This document shows positions 16,764-25,134 of a stretch of DNA of 64,000 bases, one piece after another. The stretch spans positions 93,904-157,903 of the forward strand of contig NZ_PNYA01000017.1 of assembly GCF_002879885.1 (NCBI RefSeq), in the 5' to 3' direction. Position 1 is the stretch's first letter, and every line of letters begins with the position of its first letter. A model generated the notes under the pieces. That model was given only the letters and a program-made list of their open reading frames with translations, did not search any database and was not told the origin of the DNA. The position numbers and the translations under genes were made by a program. Source of the DNA: Trinickia dabaoshanensis (GTDB taxonomy: Bacteria; Pseudomonadota; Gammaproteobacteria; Burkholderiales; Burkholderiaceae).

Positions 16764-18035
16764 ATGTCCACGCCCTCACACTCGACGCCCCGCGCGCCGC
16801 TTCTATCGACGGCCGAAGCGCTTGCCACGTTGCTCGCCGCCGCCACGCCCATTGCCGAAACCGAATCCGTGCCGACGCTCGAGGCGCTCGGCCGGGTGCT
16901 CGCAGCCGACGTCGTGTCGGAGCTCGACGTGCCGCCGACGCACACCAGCATGATGGATGGCTACGCCGTGCGCATCGCCGATCTCATGCAGGGCGATCGC
17001 CGCCTCCCGGTCTCGCAAAGGGTGCCTGCCGGTCATCGCCCGGAGCCGCTGGTTACGGGTACGGCCGCGCGTATCTTCACGGGCGCGCCGATCCCGCCCG
17101 GGGCGGACGCCGTCGTCATGCAGGAACAAGCGGAGGCGGACGGCGACGCCGTCGCGATCTTGCATACGCCCAAGGCCGGCGAATGGATTACCGCACAGGG
17201 CGCCGATATCCGCCGCGGTGCCGTGATCTTGCCGGCCGGCACGCGGCTTTCGCCGCAAGCACTCGGTCTGGCTGCGTCCATCGGGGCGGCGCGGCTCGAG
17301 GTGAAGCGGCGCTTGAAGGTCGCCGTGTTCTTCACCGGCGACGAGTTGACGATGCCCGGCGAGCCGCTCGCGCCGGGCGGTATCTACAACTCGAACCGCT
17401 TCACGCTGCGCGCGCTGCTGGAACGCCTGAACTGCCAGGTGACCGATCTCGGCATCGTCCCCGACCGGTTGGAGGCCACGCGCGATGCGCTGGCTGCGGC
17501 GGCAAGCGGTCATGACCTCATTTTGACCTCGGGCGGCGTATCGGTGGGCGAGGAAGACCACGTGAAGCCCGCCGTCGAGTCGCAGGGCCGCCTTGCGCTA
17601 TGGCAGATCGCGATGAAACCGGGCAAGCCGCTCGCGTTCGGCGCGGTGCGGCGCGACGCGGCTTCCGGCGCTGTGGCTGCGTCCACGCGCGACGAGGCGC
17701 ATTTCATCGGCTTGCCCGGCAACCCCGTATCGAGCTTCGTCACGTTCTTGCTGTTCGTGCGTCCGTTCTTGCTGCGGCTCGCCGGCGTGCCCAGCGTGGA
17801 GCCGCGCGCCATTGCGCTGCGCGCCGATTTCACGCAAACGAAGGCCGATCGCCGCAACGAATTTCTGCGCGCGCGTATCAACGGCGCGGGAGGGCTCGAT
17901 CTGTTCCCGAATCAAAGCTCGGCGGTGCTGACTTCGACGGTATGGGGCGACGGCCTGATCGACAATCCGCCGAATCACGCGATCAGTGCCGGCGAGACCG
18001 TGCGTTTTCTTCCTTTTTCCGAATTGCTGGGCTGA
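16764..18035 (+). CDS. moeA: Molybdopterin molybdenumtransferase MoeA
   Basis: A 423-residue enzyme that inserts molybdate into adenylylated molybdopterin. Visible features are the N-terminal PTHTSMMDGYAVR, the IFTGAPIPPGADAVV segment near 104-118, the MogA-like domain with TSGGVSVGEEDH and the PGNPVSSF motif. The frame is open further upstream but that part overlaps the end of thrC in another frame; the ATG at 16764 starts the homologous region. TACAAT at 16728-16733 is a plausible -10 giving a leader of about 24 bases, so moeA may have its own promoter. Confidence 0.93.
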   Translation: MSTPSHSTPRAPLLSTAEALATLLAAATPIAETESVPTLEALGRVLAADVVSELDVPPTHTSMMDGYAVRIADLMQGDRRLPVSQRVPAGHRPEPLVTGTAARIFTGAPIPPGADAVVMQEQAEADGDAVAILHTPKAGEWITAQGADIRRGAVILPAGTRLSPQALGLAASIGAARLEVKRRLKVAVFFTGDELTMPGEPLAPGGIYNSNRFTLRALLERLNCQVTDLGIVPDRLEATRDALAAAASGHDLILTSGGVSVGEEDHVKPAVESQGRLALWQIAMKPGKPLAFGAVRRDAASGAVAASTRDEAHFIGLPGNPVSSFVTFLLFVRPFLLRLAGVPSVEPRAIALRADFTQTKADRRNEFLRARINGAGGLDLFPNQSSAVLTSTVWGDGLIDNPPNHAISAGETVRFLPFSELLG

Positions 18036-18074
18036 CGGCGCGCCCGTTACGGCACGCCGGACCCGGACTCCAAC

Positions 18075-18332
18075 ATGAAAATCGACCTCAGATACTTTGC
18101 GAGCGTGCGCGAGGCCGTCGGCCTCGCCGGGGAAGCGGTCACGGTGCCGGACGGCGTCGCGACCGTGGGCGACGTGCGGGCTTGGCTGCGCACGCGCGGC
18201 GGGGCATGGGCGGAGGCGCTCGCCGAGGGCCGAGCCCTGCGGATGGCCTGCAATCATACGATGACGGATGCCGGCACGCGGTTGACCGACGGCTGCGAAG
18301 TCGCCTTCTTCCCCCCCGTCACCGGTGGCTGA
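18075..18332 (+). CDS. moaD: Molybdopterin synthase sulfur carrier subunit MoaD
   Basis: An 85-residue ubiquitin-like protein ending in the essential Gly-Gly (PPVTGG), which is adenylylated by MoeB and then thiocarboxylated to donate sulfur to cyclic pyranopterin phosphate. The N-terminal KIDLRYFASVRE strand is typical. It lies 39 bases after moeA and 33 bases before moaE, the other synthase subunit. Confidence 0.95.
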   Translation: MKIDLRYFASVREAVGLAGEAVTVPDGVATVGDVRAWLRTRGGAWAEALAEGRALRMACNHTMTDAGTRLTDGCEVAFFPPVTGG

Positions 18333-18365
18333 AATGAGCGGGCCACACATCGGGAGCCTGATGAC

Positions 18366-18857
18366 ATGACTATCCGCGTGCAAACGGAAGACTTCGACCT
18401 ATCGACGGAAATCGCGGCGCTGCGCGCCGAGAACCCGAAGATCGGCGCCGTGGTGGCGTTCGTGGGAACGGTGCGCGATCTGAGCGAGGGGGAGAACGTC
18501 GAGGCGATGGAACTCGAGCATTACCCCGGCATGACCGAAAAAGCGCTCGAGGCGATCGAGCGGGAAGCGAAGGGGCGTTGGCCCGGCTCGGAATTGCTGA
18601 TCGTGCATCGGGTCGGCAAGCTGCTCCCGCGCGACCAGATCGTATTGGCGGCCGCGACCTCCGCGCACCGGCACGATGCGTTCGACGCCTGCTCGTTCGT
18701 CATGGATTATCTGAAGACGCAAGCGCCGTTCTGGAAGAAGGAGACGACGCCGAACGGGGCGCGCTGGGTGGATGCCCGCGTCGCCGACGACGCCGCGCTT
18801 GCCCGCTGGGGAATTACGGGGACGAATGCGCCGGCGGACGATAAGCCGGGCGCTTGA
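18366..18857 (+). CDS. moaE: Molybdopterin synthase catalytic subunit MoaE
   Basis: A 163-residue catalytic subunit that, with MoaD, forms the dithiolene of molybdopterin. Family motifs are FVGTVRD near 34, the LEHYPGMTE segment, HRVGKL, and the catalytic-lysine region APFWKKE near 120. The stop codon touches the stop of the convergent haemoglobin gene, and no terminator hairpin is visible in the junction. Confidence 0.95.
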   Translation: MTIRVQTEDFDLSTEIAALRAENPKIGAVVAFVGTVRDLSEGENVEAMELEHYPGMTEKALEAIEREAKGRWPGSELLIVHRVGKLLPRDQIVLAAATSAHRHDAFDACSFVMDYLKTQAPFWKKETTPNGARWVDARVADDAALARWGITGTNAPADDKPGA

Positions 18858-19370
18858 TCAGCGTTCGTCCCCCGATCTTTCATGCGGCGAATCGTCGCGT
18901 GCGCGCTTCGGCGCGATGCGCTCGAGCAGCGCCTGCTGTTCCGGGGGAATCGTGTAATCCCAACCGAAACGGCTCAATTGCAGGCTCTGGGCGATCCGCA
19001 GCGCGGGTTCCATGAAGCGTACGGCCGCCGCGGGTTCGTAGCGATCGCAGACCGTATCGAGAAACAAGTGCAGCCAGCGGCTGAAATGGCGCGGTTCGAC
19101 GCCCGCCAGCGGCTGATGAGCTTGCTGGACGTTGCCGCGATAGCCCTTTTCGCCGAGCACGAGGCTACTCCAAAACAGACACATCTTCGGCAAGTGATCG
19201 TCCCAGCGGCCTTGCAGGACCGCGTCGAACACGGGCCCGAGCAGCGCGTCGGCGCGGACTCGATCGTAAAAGGCATACACCAGTTCGCGGATGTTCTCGG
19301 CGTTGGGTTCGCGATGGCGCGCGGGGGACACATCGGCGAGCGCGTTGCCCGGATTCGTGGAGGTCGGCAT
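18858..19370 (-). CDS. Group III truncated haemoglobin
   Basis: A 170-residue protein whose core (residues about 25-145) fits group III (P-class) truncated globins: Tyr35 at the B10 position (AFYDRV), HLPKMCLFWSS for the E helix, a candidate proximal His85 in QQAHQPL, and HFSRWLHLF with Trp99 at G8. Members bind O2 and NO, and some protect against nitrosative stress. The ATG at 19370 gives the expected length; the open upstream extension is unlikely. It is divergent from nsrR, which suggests NsrR control. Terminal tails of about 20-25 residues are polar. Confidence 0.88.
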   Translation of the reverse strand: MPTSTNPGNALADVSPARHREPNAENIRELVYAFYDRVRADALLGPVFDAVLQGRWDDHLPKMCLFWSSLVLGEKGYRGNVQQAHQPLAGVEPRHFSRWLHLFLDTVCDRYEPAAAVRFMEPALRIAQSLQLSRFGWDYTIPPEQQALLERIAPKRARDDSPHERSGDER

Positions 19371-19598
19371 CTGAGGTCGAAAAACATGAGCGGTTTGTGG
19401 TCTAATCCGCCGCAAACCGCGCGCAAAGCAAGCTAAATTATCGAGAAGCGAAGCACGCACATCATATTACCCGTGCGGTCGATGCATGTTATGGTCAAGC
19501 CGCCGCCCATACAACCCTTGCGCTCGGTATCGTTTTTGCCGCGGGCATATTGCGTCCCGCCGGCTTTCGCCGAGCGCCAATCGAGCCGTTGCCTGCCC

Positions 19599-20090
19599 AT
19601 GAGACTCACTGACTACACCGATTACGCGTTGCGCGTGCTGCTGTTCTTGGCCGTCCGCGACGAGGGGCTGGCGACGATCCACGATATTTCCGATGCCTAC
19701 GGCATTTCCAAGAACCATTTGATGAAGGTGGTTCAACGGCTCGGGGAGCTGGGCTGGATCGAGACGGTGCGAGGGCGGCACGGCGGTTTGCGACTCAACG
19801 CGCGCTCGTTGAGTCTGACGATCGGCGAAGTGGTCCGCGGCACCGAGAGCGATTTCGCGCTCGTCGGCTGCTTTCCACGCGAGGGCGCGGAGCCGCGGCA
19901 CTGCGTCATCGAGCCGCAGTGCCGCCTGAAGCACGTTTTCGAGGCGGCGCGCGGCGCGTTCCTTGCGGAACTCGACCGGTACACGCTCGGCGAGCTTGCC
20001 GGCCCGGCGGCCCCGCTGGCCGAACTGCTCGGCTTGCCCGCCGGCCGGGGCGCGCCTGCGCGTCCGGTGGTGCCGATCGCGTCGATGTAG
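19599..20090 (+). CDS. nsrR: Rrf2-family NO-sensing repressor NsrR
   Basis: A 163-residue Rrf2 regulator. The winged helix-turn-helix (residues about 10-65) includes the NsrR-like ISKNHLMKVV recognition helix and RGRHGGLRL wing. Three cysteines, Cys91, Cys102 and Cys108, have the NsrR spacing for a nitric-oxide-labile Fe-S cluster, and the VRGTESDFALV segment before them is an NsrR hallmark, distinguishing it from IscR. The frame is open further upstream, but the ATG at 19599 (MRLTDYTDYAL) is the family start. It is divergent from the truncated haemoglobin gene. Confidence 0.9.
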   Translation: MRLTDYTDYALRVLLFLAVRDEGLATIHDISDAYGISKNHLMKVVQRLGELGWIETVRGRHGGLRLNARSLSLTIGEVVRGTESDFALVGCFPREGAEPRHCVIEPQCRLKHVFEAARGAFLAELDRYTLGELAGPAAPLAELLGLPAGRGAPARPVVPIASM

Positions 20091-20134
20091 CGTCGTTCGA
20101 CGCGCAAAGTAGGCGTGGCGCGACAAAAATAGTG

Positions 20135-20162
20135 CTTGAAACGAGCCGAGAGCACCTCATTT
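20135..20162 (+). promoter_or_regulatory. RpoH (sigma-32) heat-shock promoter of clpB
   Basis: A -35 element CTTGAAA (20135-20141), a 13-base spacer and a -10 element CCTCATTT (20155-20162). This fits the sigma-32 consensus CTTGAAA-N13/14-CCCCATnT with one mismatch. It lies 30 bases upstream of the clpB start, giving a short leader with GGAGG as the ribosome site. Confidence 0.9.
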
Positions 20163-20192
20163 TGGTGATAGTCAAAAATTGGAGGTCTCTTC

Positions 20193-22790
20193 ATGAGAAT
20201 CGACAAGCTCACCACCAAGTTCCAAGAAGCGCTCGCCGATGCCCAAAGCCTCGCGGTAGGTCGTGGCCAGCAATATATCGAACCGGTTCACGTGCTGGCG
20301 GCGCTCGTGGCGCAGCAAGACGGCTCGGCCCGCTCGCTGCTCTCGCGCGCCGGCGTGCACGTGCAAGCCCTGCAAACCGCGCTGAACGAGGCTATCGCAC
20401 GCTTGCCGCAAGTGCAGGGCACGGATGGCAACGTGCAGATCAGCCGCGAGCTGAACGGCTTGCTCAATCAGGCCGACAAAGAAGCGCAGCAACTGAACGA
20501 CACGTTCATCGCGAGCGAGATGTTTCTGCTCGCCGTGGCGGACGACAAAGGCGAGGCGGGGCGGCTCGCGCGCCAGTACGGTCTAGCCCGGAAATCGCTC
20601 GAAACGGCGATCGCGGCCGTGCGCGGCGGCGGGCAGGTGCATAGCGCCGACGCCGAAAGCCAGCGCGAGGCGCTCAAAAAGTACACCATCGACCTGACCG
20701 AACGCGCGCGGGCCGGCAAGCTCGACCCCGTTATCGGCCGCGATGACGAGATTCGGCGTTCGATTCAAATCCTGCAGCGCCGCACGAAGAACAATCCCGT
20801 GCTGATCGGCGAGCCCGGTGTCGGCAAGACGGCGATCGTCGAGGGCTTGGCGCAGCGTATCGTCAACGGCGAGGTGCCCGAGTCGCTCAAGAGCAAGCGC
20901 GTGCTGTCGCTCGATATGGCGGGACTGCTCGCGGGCGCCAAGTACCGCGGCGAGTTCGAGGAGCGTCTAAAGGCCGTGCTGCAGGACATCGCACGCGACG
21001 AAGGCCAGACGATCGTGTTCATCGACGAAATCCATACGATGGTGGGCGCGGGTAAGGCCGAAGGCGCGATGGACGCCGGCAACATGCTCAAGCCGGCGCT
21101 TGCCCGCGGCGAGCTGCATTGCATCGGCGCGACGACGCTCGACGAATATCGCAAGTACATCGAGAAGGACGCCGCGCTCGAGCGGCGCTTCCAGAAGGTG
21201 CTCGTGGACGAACCGTCGGTCGAAGCCACGATCGCGATTTTGCGCGGCCTGCAAGAAAAGTACGAGCTGCATCATGGCGTCGAGATCACCGATCCGGCGA
21301 TCGTCGCCGCGGCTGAACTGTCGCATCGCTATATCACCGACCGTTTCTTGCCGGACAAGGCGATCGATCTGATCGACGAGGCCGCCTCGAAGATCAAGAT
21401 GGAGATCGACTCGAAGCCCGAGGAGATGGACCGGCTCGACCGTCGCTTGATCCAGTTGAAGATCGAGCGCGAAGCGGTGAAGAAGGAAAAGGACGAGGCG
21501 TCGCAAAAGCGGCTGCAATTGATCGAGGAAGAAATCGAGCGGCTCAATCGCGAGTATTCGGATCTCGAGGAAATCTGGACGGCCGAAAAGGCGGCCGTGC
21601 AGGGCAGCGCGCAACTGAAGGAAGAGATCGAAAAGACGCGGGCCGAAATTGCGCGCCTGCAGCGCGAAGGCAAGCTCGAGAAGGTCGCGGAGCTGCAATA
21701 CGGCAAGCTGCCCGAACTCGAAGCGCGGCTCAAGCAAGTGACGCAAGCGGAGGCCAAGGAGCAGAACAATCCCACGCAACCGCGCCTGCTGCGTACCCAG
21801 GTGGGCGCGGAAGAGATCGCGGAAGTCGTGTCGCGTGCAACGGGCATCCCCGTGTCGCGCATGATGCAAGGCGAGCGGGAAAAGCTGCTGCAAATCGAGG
21901 GGAAGTTGCACGAGCGCGTGGTCGGACAAGACGAAGCGATCGTGGCCGTGGCCGATGCGATCCGGCGCTCGCGCGCGGGACTGGCCGATCCGAACCGGCC
22001 GTACGGTTCGTTCCTGTTCCTCGGGCCGACGGGTGTCGGCAAAACGGAACTGTGCAAGGCGCTGGCCTCGTTCCTGTTCGACTCCGAAGAGCACTTGATT
22101 CGGATCGACATGAGCGAGTTCATGGAAAAGCACAGCGTCGCGCGCTTGATCGGCGCGCCGCCGGGCTACATCGGATACGAGGAAGGCGGCTATCTGACGG
22201 AAGCCGTGCGCCGCAAGCCGTATAGCGTCATCTTGCTCGACGAGATCGAGAAGGCGCACCCCGATGTCTTCAACGTGCTGCTGCAAGTACTCGACGACGG
22301 CCGCATGACCGACGGGCAAGGGCGCACGGTCGACTTCAAGAACACGGTCATCGTGATGACCTCGAATCTCGGTTCGCAGATGATTCAAGCGATGGCCGAC
22401 GAGCCGCAGGAAGCCGTGCGCGATGCGGTGTGGGCCGAGGTCAAACAGCATTTCCGGCCTGAGTTCTTGAACCGGATCGATGAGGTCGTGGTGTTCCATT
22501 CGCTCGATCGCAGCAATATCGAGTCGATTGCCAAGATCCAATTGCAGCGTTTGCACGAACGGCTCGCGAAGCTCGACATGCAACTCGTGGTGTCGGACGC
22601 CGCGCTCGAACAGATCGCGAAGGTGGGTTACGATCCGCTGTTCGGCGCACGTCCGCTCAAGCGTGCGATCCAGCAAGAGATCGAGAATCCGGTGGCCAAG
22701 CTGATTCTCGCTGGGCGCTTCGGGCCGAAGGACGTGATCCCTGTCGAAGTGGAAGGCGGCAAATTGGTGTTCGAGCGCGTGGTGCATTGA
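20193..22790 (+). CDS. clpB: ATP-dependent disaggregase ClpB
   Basis: An 865-residue Hsp100 chaperone that, with DnaK, pulls proteins out of aggregates. Order of domains: Clp_N repeats (1-145), AAA+ module 1 with Walker A GEPGVGKT near 206, the coiled-coil middle domain (about 400-520, rich in Glu/Lys/Arg heptads) that separates ClpB from ClpA/ClpC, and AAA+ module 2 with GPTGVGKT near 611, then the C-terminal oligomerisation region. GGAGG sits 8 bases before the ATG. It has a sigma-32 promoter upstream and a strong terminator downstream, so it is monocistronic. Confidence 0.98.
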   Translation: MRIDKLTTKFQEALADAQSLAVGRGQQYIEPVHVLAALVAQQDGSARSLLSRAGVHVQALQTALNEAIARLPQVQGTDGNVQISRELNGLLNQADKEAQQLNDTFIASEMFLLAVADDKGEAGRLARQYGLARKSLETAIAAVRGGGQVHSADAESQREALKKYTIDLTERARAGKLDPVIGRDDEIRRSIQILQRRTKNNPVLIGEPGVGKTAIVEGLAQRIVNGEVPESLKSKRVLSLDMAGLLAGAKYRGEFEERLKAVLQDIARDEGQTIVFIDEIHTMVGAGKAEGAMDAGNMLKPALARGELHCIGATTLDEYRKYIEKDAALERRFQKVLVDEPSVEATIAILRGLQEKYELHHGVEITDPAIVAAAELSHRYITDRFLPDKAIDLIDEAASKIKMEIDSKPEEMDRLDRRLIQLKIEREAVKKEKDEASQKRLQLIEEEIERLNREYSDLEEIWTAEKAAVQGSAQLKEEIEKTRAEIARLQREGKLEKVAELQYGKLPELEARLKQVTQAEAKEQNNPTQPRLLRTQVGAEEIAEVVSRATGIPVSRMMQGEREKLLQIEGKLHERVVGQDEAIVAVADAIRRSRAGLADPNRPYGSFLFLGPTGVGKTELCKALASFLFDSEEHLIRIDMSEFMEKHSVARLIGAPPGYIGYEEGGYLTEAVRRKPYSVILLDEIEKAHPDVFNVLLQVLDDGRMTDGQGRTVDFKNTVIVMTSNLGSQMIQAMADEPQEAVRDAVWAEVKQHFRPEFLNRIDEVVVFHSLDRSNIESIAKIQLQRLHERLAKLDMQLVVSDAALEQIAKVGYDPLFGARPLKRAIQQEIENPVAKLILAGRFGPKDVIPVEVEGGKLVFERVVH

Positions 22791-22815
22791 TCGCGCCAGA
22801 TAGCGGACCTGTCAT

Positions 22816-22846
22816 GGCCGAGCGTTCGCGCTCGGCCGTTTTTTTT
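22816..22846 (+). terminator. Rho-independent terminator of clpB
   Basis: A perfect 9-bp stem GGCCGAGCG / CGCTCGGCC (22816-22824 with 22829-22837) closed by a stable TTCG tetraloop, then G and eight T residues. It lies 26 bases past the clpB stop. Confidence 0.95.
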
Positions 22847-22865
22847 CATTACCGCGCGAACGCGC

Positions 22866-22896
22866 TTGACTTAGAGTGCGCTCGAAGTCTTAACGT
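22866..22896 (+). promoter_or_regulatory. MerR-type promoter with elongated spacer and operator palindrome
   Basis: TTGACT (22866-22871) is a -35 separated by 19 bases from a weak -10 TAACGT (22891-22896). The long spacer is the hallmark of promoters activated by MerR regulators. The spacer holds a near-perfect inverted repeat GACTTAGAG-tgcg-CTCGAAGTC (22868-22889, one mismatch). It lies 10 bases upstream of the merR-type gene, implying autoregulation of that gene and the CMD gene behind it. Confidence 0.82.
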
Positions 22897-22906
22897 TGAG
22901 GTCGTC

Positions 22907-23374
22907 ATGTCGGAAGCACTCACCATCGGCCGTATGGCCGAGGCACTCGGAGTTTCGACGCACACGCTGCGGTACTACGAGCAGGCGGGGTTGATTCGAC
23001 CCGTGTCCCGCTCGCAGGCGGGCCACCGGCTCTATTCGCGTGCCGATATCGAATGGTTGCGTCTCGTGATGCGGCTCAGGGCCACGGGAATGCCGATCGC
23101 TCGCATCCAGGCGATTGCCGAGCTTAGAGCGGAGGGGCCCGCCACAGCAAACGAGCGGCGTGCGTTGCTGCTCGAGCATCGCGACGCGGTGCAAGCCGAA
23201 TTGCGGCAATGGCAAGCGAACCTGGCCGCGATCGAGCAGAAGATCCGCGACTACGATGCGATGCTCAGCGACATGACGGATGACAAGAACAACCCTCAAC
23301 CGTCAAAGGAACGATCATGGCAATCGACACGAACGCAAACAACGAACGCTACACGCGTGGATGGGCAAAGCTGA
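22907..23374 (+). CDS. MerR-family transcriptional regulator
   Basis: A 155-residue regulator with an N-terminal MerR DNA-binding domain (residues 5-72; TIGRMAEALGVSTHTLRYYEQAGLI, then the RLYSRADIEWL wing helix) and a long dimerisation helix to about residue 130. It has no conserved cysteine set for metal or Fe-S sensing, so it belongs with the AdhR/YhdM-like small-molecule or aldehyde-type MerRs; the effector is unknown. The last 20 residues (from about PSKERSW) are read from sequence that also encodes the start of the next gene, an overlap of 58 bases. The ATG at 22907 begins the conserved domain. Confidence 0.88.
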   Translation: MSEALTIGRMAEALGVSTHTLRYYEQAGLIRPVSRSQAGHRLYSRADIEWLRLVMRLRATGMPIARIQAIAELRAEGPATANERRALLLEHRDAVQAELRQWQANLAAIEQKIRDYDAMLSDMTDDKNNPQPSKERSWQSTRTQTTNATRVDGQS

Positions 23375-23757
23375 AAGAGGTGGACGGTGAAGTCGGCGAG
23401 CGTGTGGTGGCGTCGCTCGCGCAGATCGCGCCGGAGTTCGGGCGGCTCGTGATCGAATTCGGCTTCGGGGACATCTATAGCCGTCCGGGCCTCGACCTGA
23501 AGTCGCGCGAGATTGCGACCATCGCCGCGTTGGCCGCGCTCGGCAACGCGCAACCGCAACTGAAGGTGCATATCGAAGGCGCGTTGAACGTCGGCTGCAC
23601 GCGCGAGGAAATCGTCGAAGTGTTCATGCAGATGGCCCTGTATGCGGGGTTTCCGGCTGCGCTGAACGCGCTCTTTGCCGCCCGCGAGGTCTTCGCCGCA
23701 CGCGACGCGGCCGAGGCTGCGCCGACGGTTGCGTCGACGGCGACGGTCGCCGCCTGA
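23317..23757 (+). CDS. Carboxymuconolactone decarboxylase (CMD) family protein
   Basis: A 146-residue all-helical AhpD/CMD-fold protein. The region LKSREIATIAALAALGNAQPQLKVHIEGALNVGC-T is the family core with the conserved Glu and His. The AhpD-type CxxC is missing, so it resembles the gamma-carboxymuconolactone decarboxylase branch more than a disulfide reductase. Pairing with a MerR regulator is common for stress-induced CMD proteins whose substrates are not known. AAAGGA lies 6 bases before the ATG. It overlaps the regulator gene by 58 bases in another frame, so the two are cotranscribed. Confidence 0.87.
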   Translation: MAIDTNANNERYTRGWAKLKEVDGEVGERVVASLAQIAPEFGRLVIEFGFGDIYSRPGLDLKSREIATIAALAALGNAQPQLKVHIEGALNVGCTREEIVEVFMQMALYAGFPAALNALFAAREVFAARDAAEAAPTVASTATVAA

Positions 23758-23763
23758 GGCGCG

Positions 23764-25128
23764 CTAGCGCGAGGCTGACGCTTCGCTCGTGCGGCGCGCA
23801 CTGATCGCGCGCCAATGAGCGAATAGCCCACCGCCGGCCACGGCCAGGCTGGCGGCGCTGGCGGCCCAAAAGCCACGAGCACCGGTGAGCCAGGACGGGA
23901 TCGTGCCGCTTACGTCGAATCCGAGCGCATACCCGCCGCCGAGCCCGACACCCCATAGCGCGATGGCGTAGATCACGGTGGGTACGACGGCCACTTTGTA
24001 TGCGCGCAGCACGAACGCCGTTACCGTCTGGAACGTATCGAAGATGTGATAGACGAGCATGATCGGCAGCAGCGGCATCGCAGCCGCGATGACCGCCGCG
24101 TTGGTCGTGTAGCCCGCGAGGATGGCCGGCCGCAGGATGAAGGCGATCGCCGCGTACGCGAGCCCGATCGCACACGCCATGACGATGCCGTGAAACGCCA
24201 GCGTGCGCGCGTGGTCGTAACGGTGGGCGCCTAGCGCTTGCGCGACGAGCGTCGAGGTGGCGATGCCGATCGACATCGGCGTCATATAGAGCACCGCACC
24301 GAGGTTACCGGTGATCTGATGGCCGGCGAGCGTCGTCGTGCCGAAGCGCGCGATGAACAGCGCCATGAACGTGTAAGAGGTGACTTCGATCAGGTACGAC
24401 AGCCCCATCGGCACGCCGAGCTTGAGCAGCGCGATTTGGCGCTTGCGATCGGGCCAGCAAAAATGCTTGAAGATCTCGAACTGTGCGAAGAAGTCGAGCT
24501 TGGCGAGCAACGCCAAGCCGATCGCGGCGAACGAGTAATTGATGACGGTGCTGGCCAGTGCGCAGCCGGGGCCGCCGAGCGCCGGAACGCCGAAGCCGCC
24601 GAAAATGAACCACAAGTTGAGCGGAATCTTCAGCAACAGCGCGGCCACCTGCAGAATCATGACCAGACGCGGCTTGCCGATTCCGTTCGCGAGCGCCGTA
24701 TAAACGCGAAATACGAGGCTGGCGGGCAGCCCGAGCGCCGCAATGCGCAAATAGGTTTCGGTACGGTCGTAGAGCGCGGGCGGCACTTTGGAGATCGCGA
24801 GCAGCGGCCCCGGGAAAAACATGACGACAAAGCCGAGCACCGCGAGCGCCGCCGACAGCCAAAGCCCTTGGCGCACCTCCTCGCCGATCTCGGTGTAGCG
24901 CCGCGCGCCGAAGAGTTGCGCGGCGATCGGTTGAAGGGCCAGGACGACGCCCGTCAGAGCGACGAAGACCGACACGTAGACCGACGAGCCGAGCCCGAGC
25001 GCCGCCAAATCGACAGCGGAAAACCGTCCCACCATCACGGTATCCATGACGCCGAACGCGATCACGGCCAATTGACCGATCAGGACCGGCCAGGCGAGGC
25101 CGGCGATTTTGCGGATGTCGGCGAACAT
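23764..25128 (-). CDS. MATE-family multidrug efflux transporter (NorM-like)
   Basis: A 454-residue inner-membrane protein with twelve hydrophobic helices in two halves of six, as expected for MATE cation/drug antiporters. The N-terminal helix 1 motif GQLAVIAFGVMDTVMVGRFS is characteristic of the NorM branch. The substrate cannot be told. It starts six bases after the glycosyltransferase gene upstream on the same strand, so the two are probably cotranscribed. Its stop is 6 bases from the convergent CMD gene, and no clear terminator separates them. Confidence 0.92.
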   Translation of the reverse strand: MFADIRKIAGLAWPVLIGQLAVIAFGVMDTVMVGRFSAVDLAALGLGSSVYVSVFVALTGVVLALQPIAAQLFGARRYTEIGEEVRQGLWLSAALAVLGFVVMFFPGPLLAISKVPPALYDRTETYLRIAALGLPASLVFRVYTALANGIGKPRLVMILQVAALLLKIPLNLWFIFGGFGVPALGGPGCALASTVINYSFAAIGLALLAKLDFFAQFEIFKHFCWPDRKRQIALLKLGVPMGLSYLIEVTSYTFMALFIARFGTTTLAGHQITGNLGAVLYMTPMSIGIATSTLVAQALGAHRYDHARTLAFHGIVMACAIGLAYAAIAFILRPAILAGYTTNAAVIAAAMPLLPIMLVYHIFDTFQTVTAFVLRAYKVAVVPTVIYAIALWGVGLGGGYALGFDVSGTIPSWLTGARGFWAASAASLAVAGGGLFAHWRAISARRTSEASASR

Positions 25129-25134
25129 GGGGAA

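Noticed and set aside
19437..19500. A full NsrR operator palindrome
   Set aside because: Only one GATGCAT arm could be found; the second arm at the expected distance is missing, so I kept it as a half-site in a finding and not as a feature.
20967..22787. A 606-codon open frame antisense to clpB
   Set aside because: Composition is Arg/His/Leu-rich as expected for a GC-rich reverse shadow, and clpB is fully supported on the plus strand.
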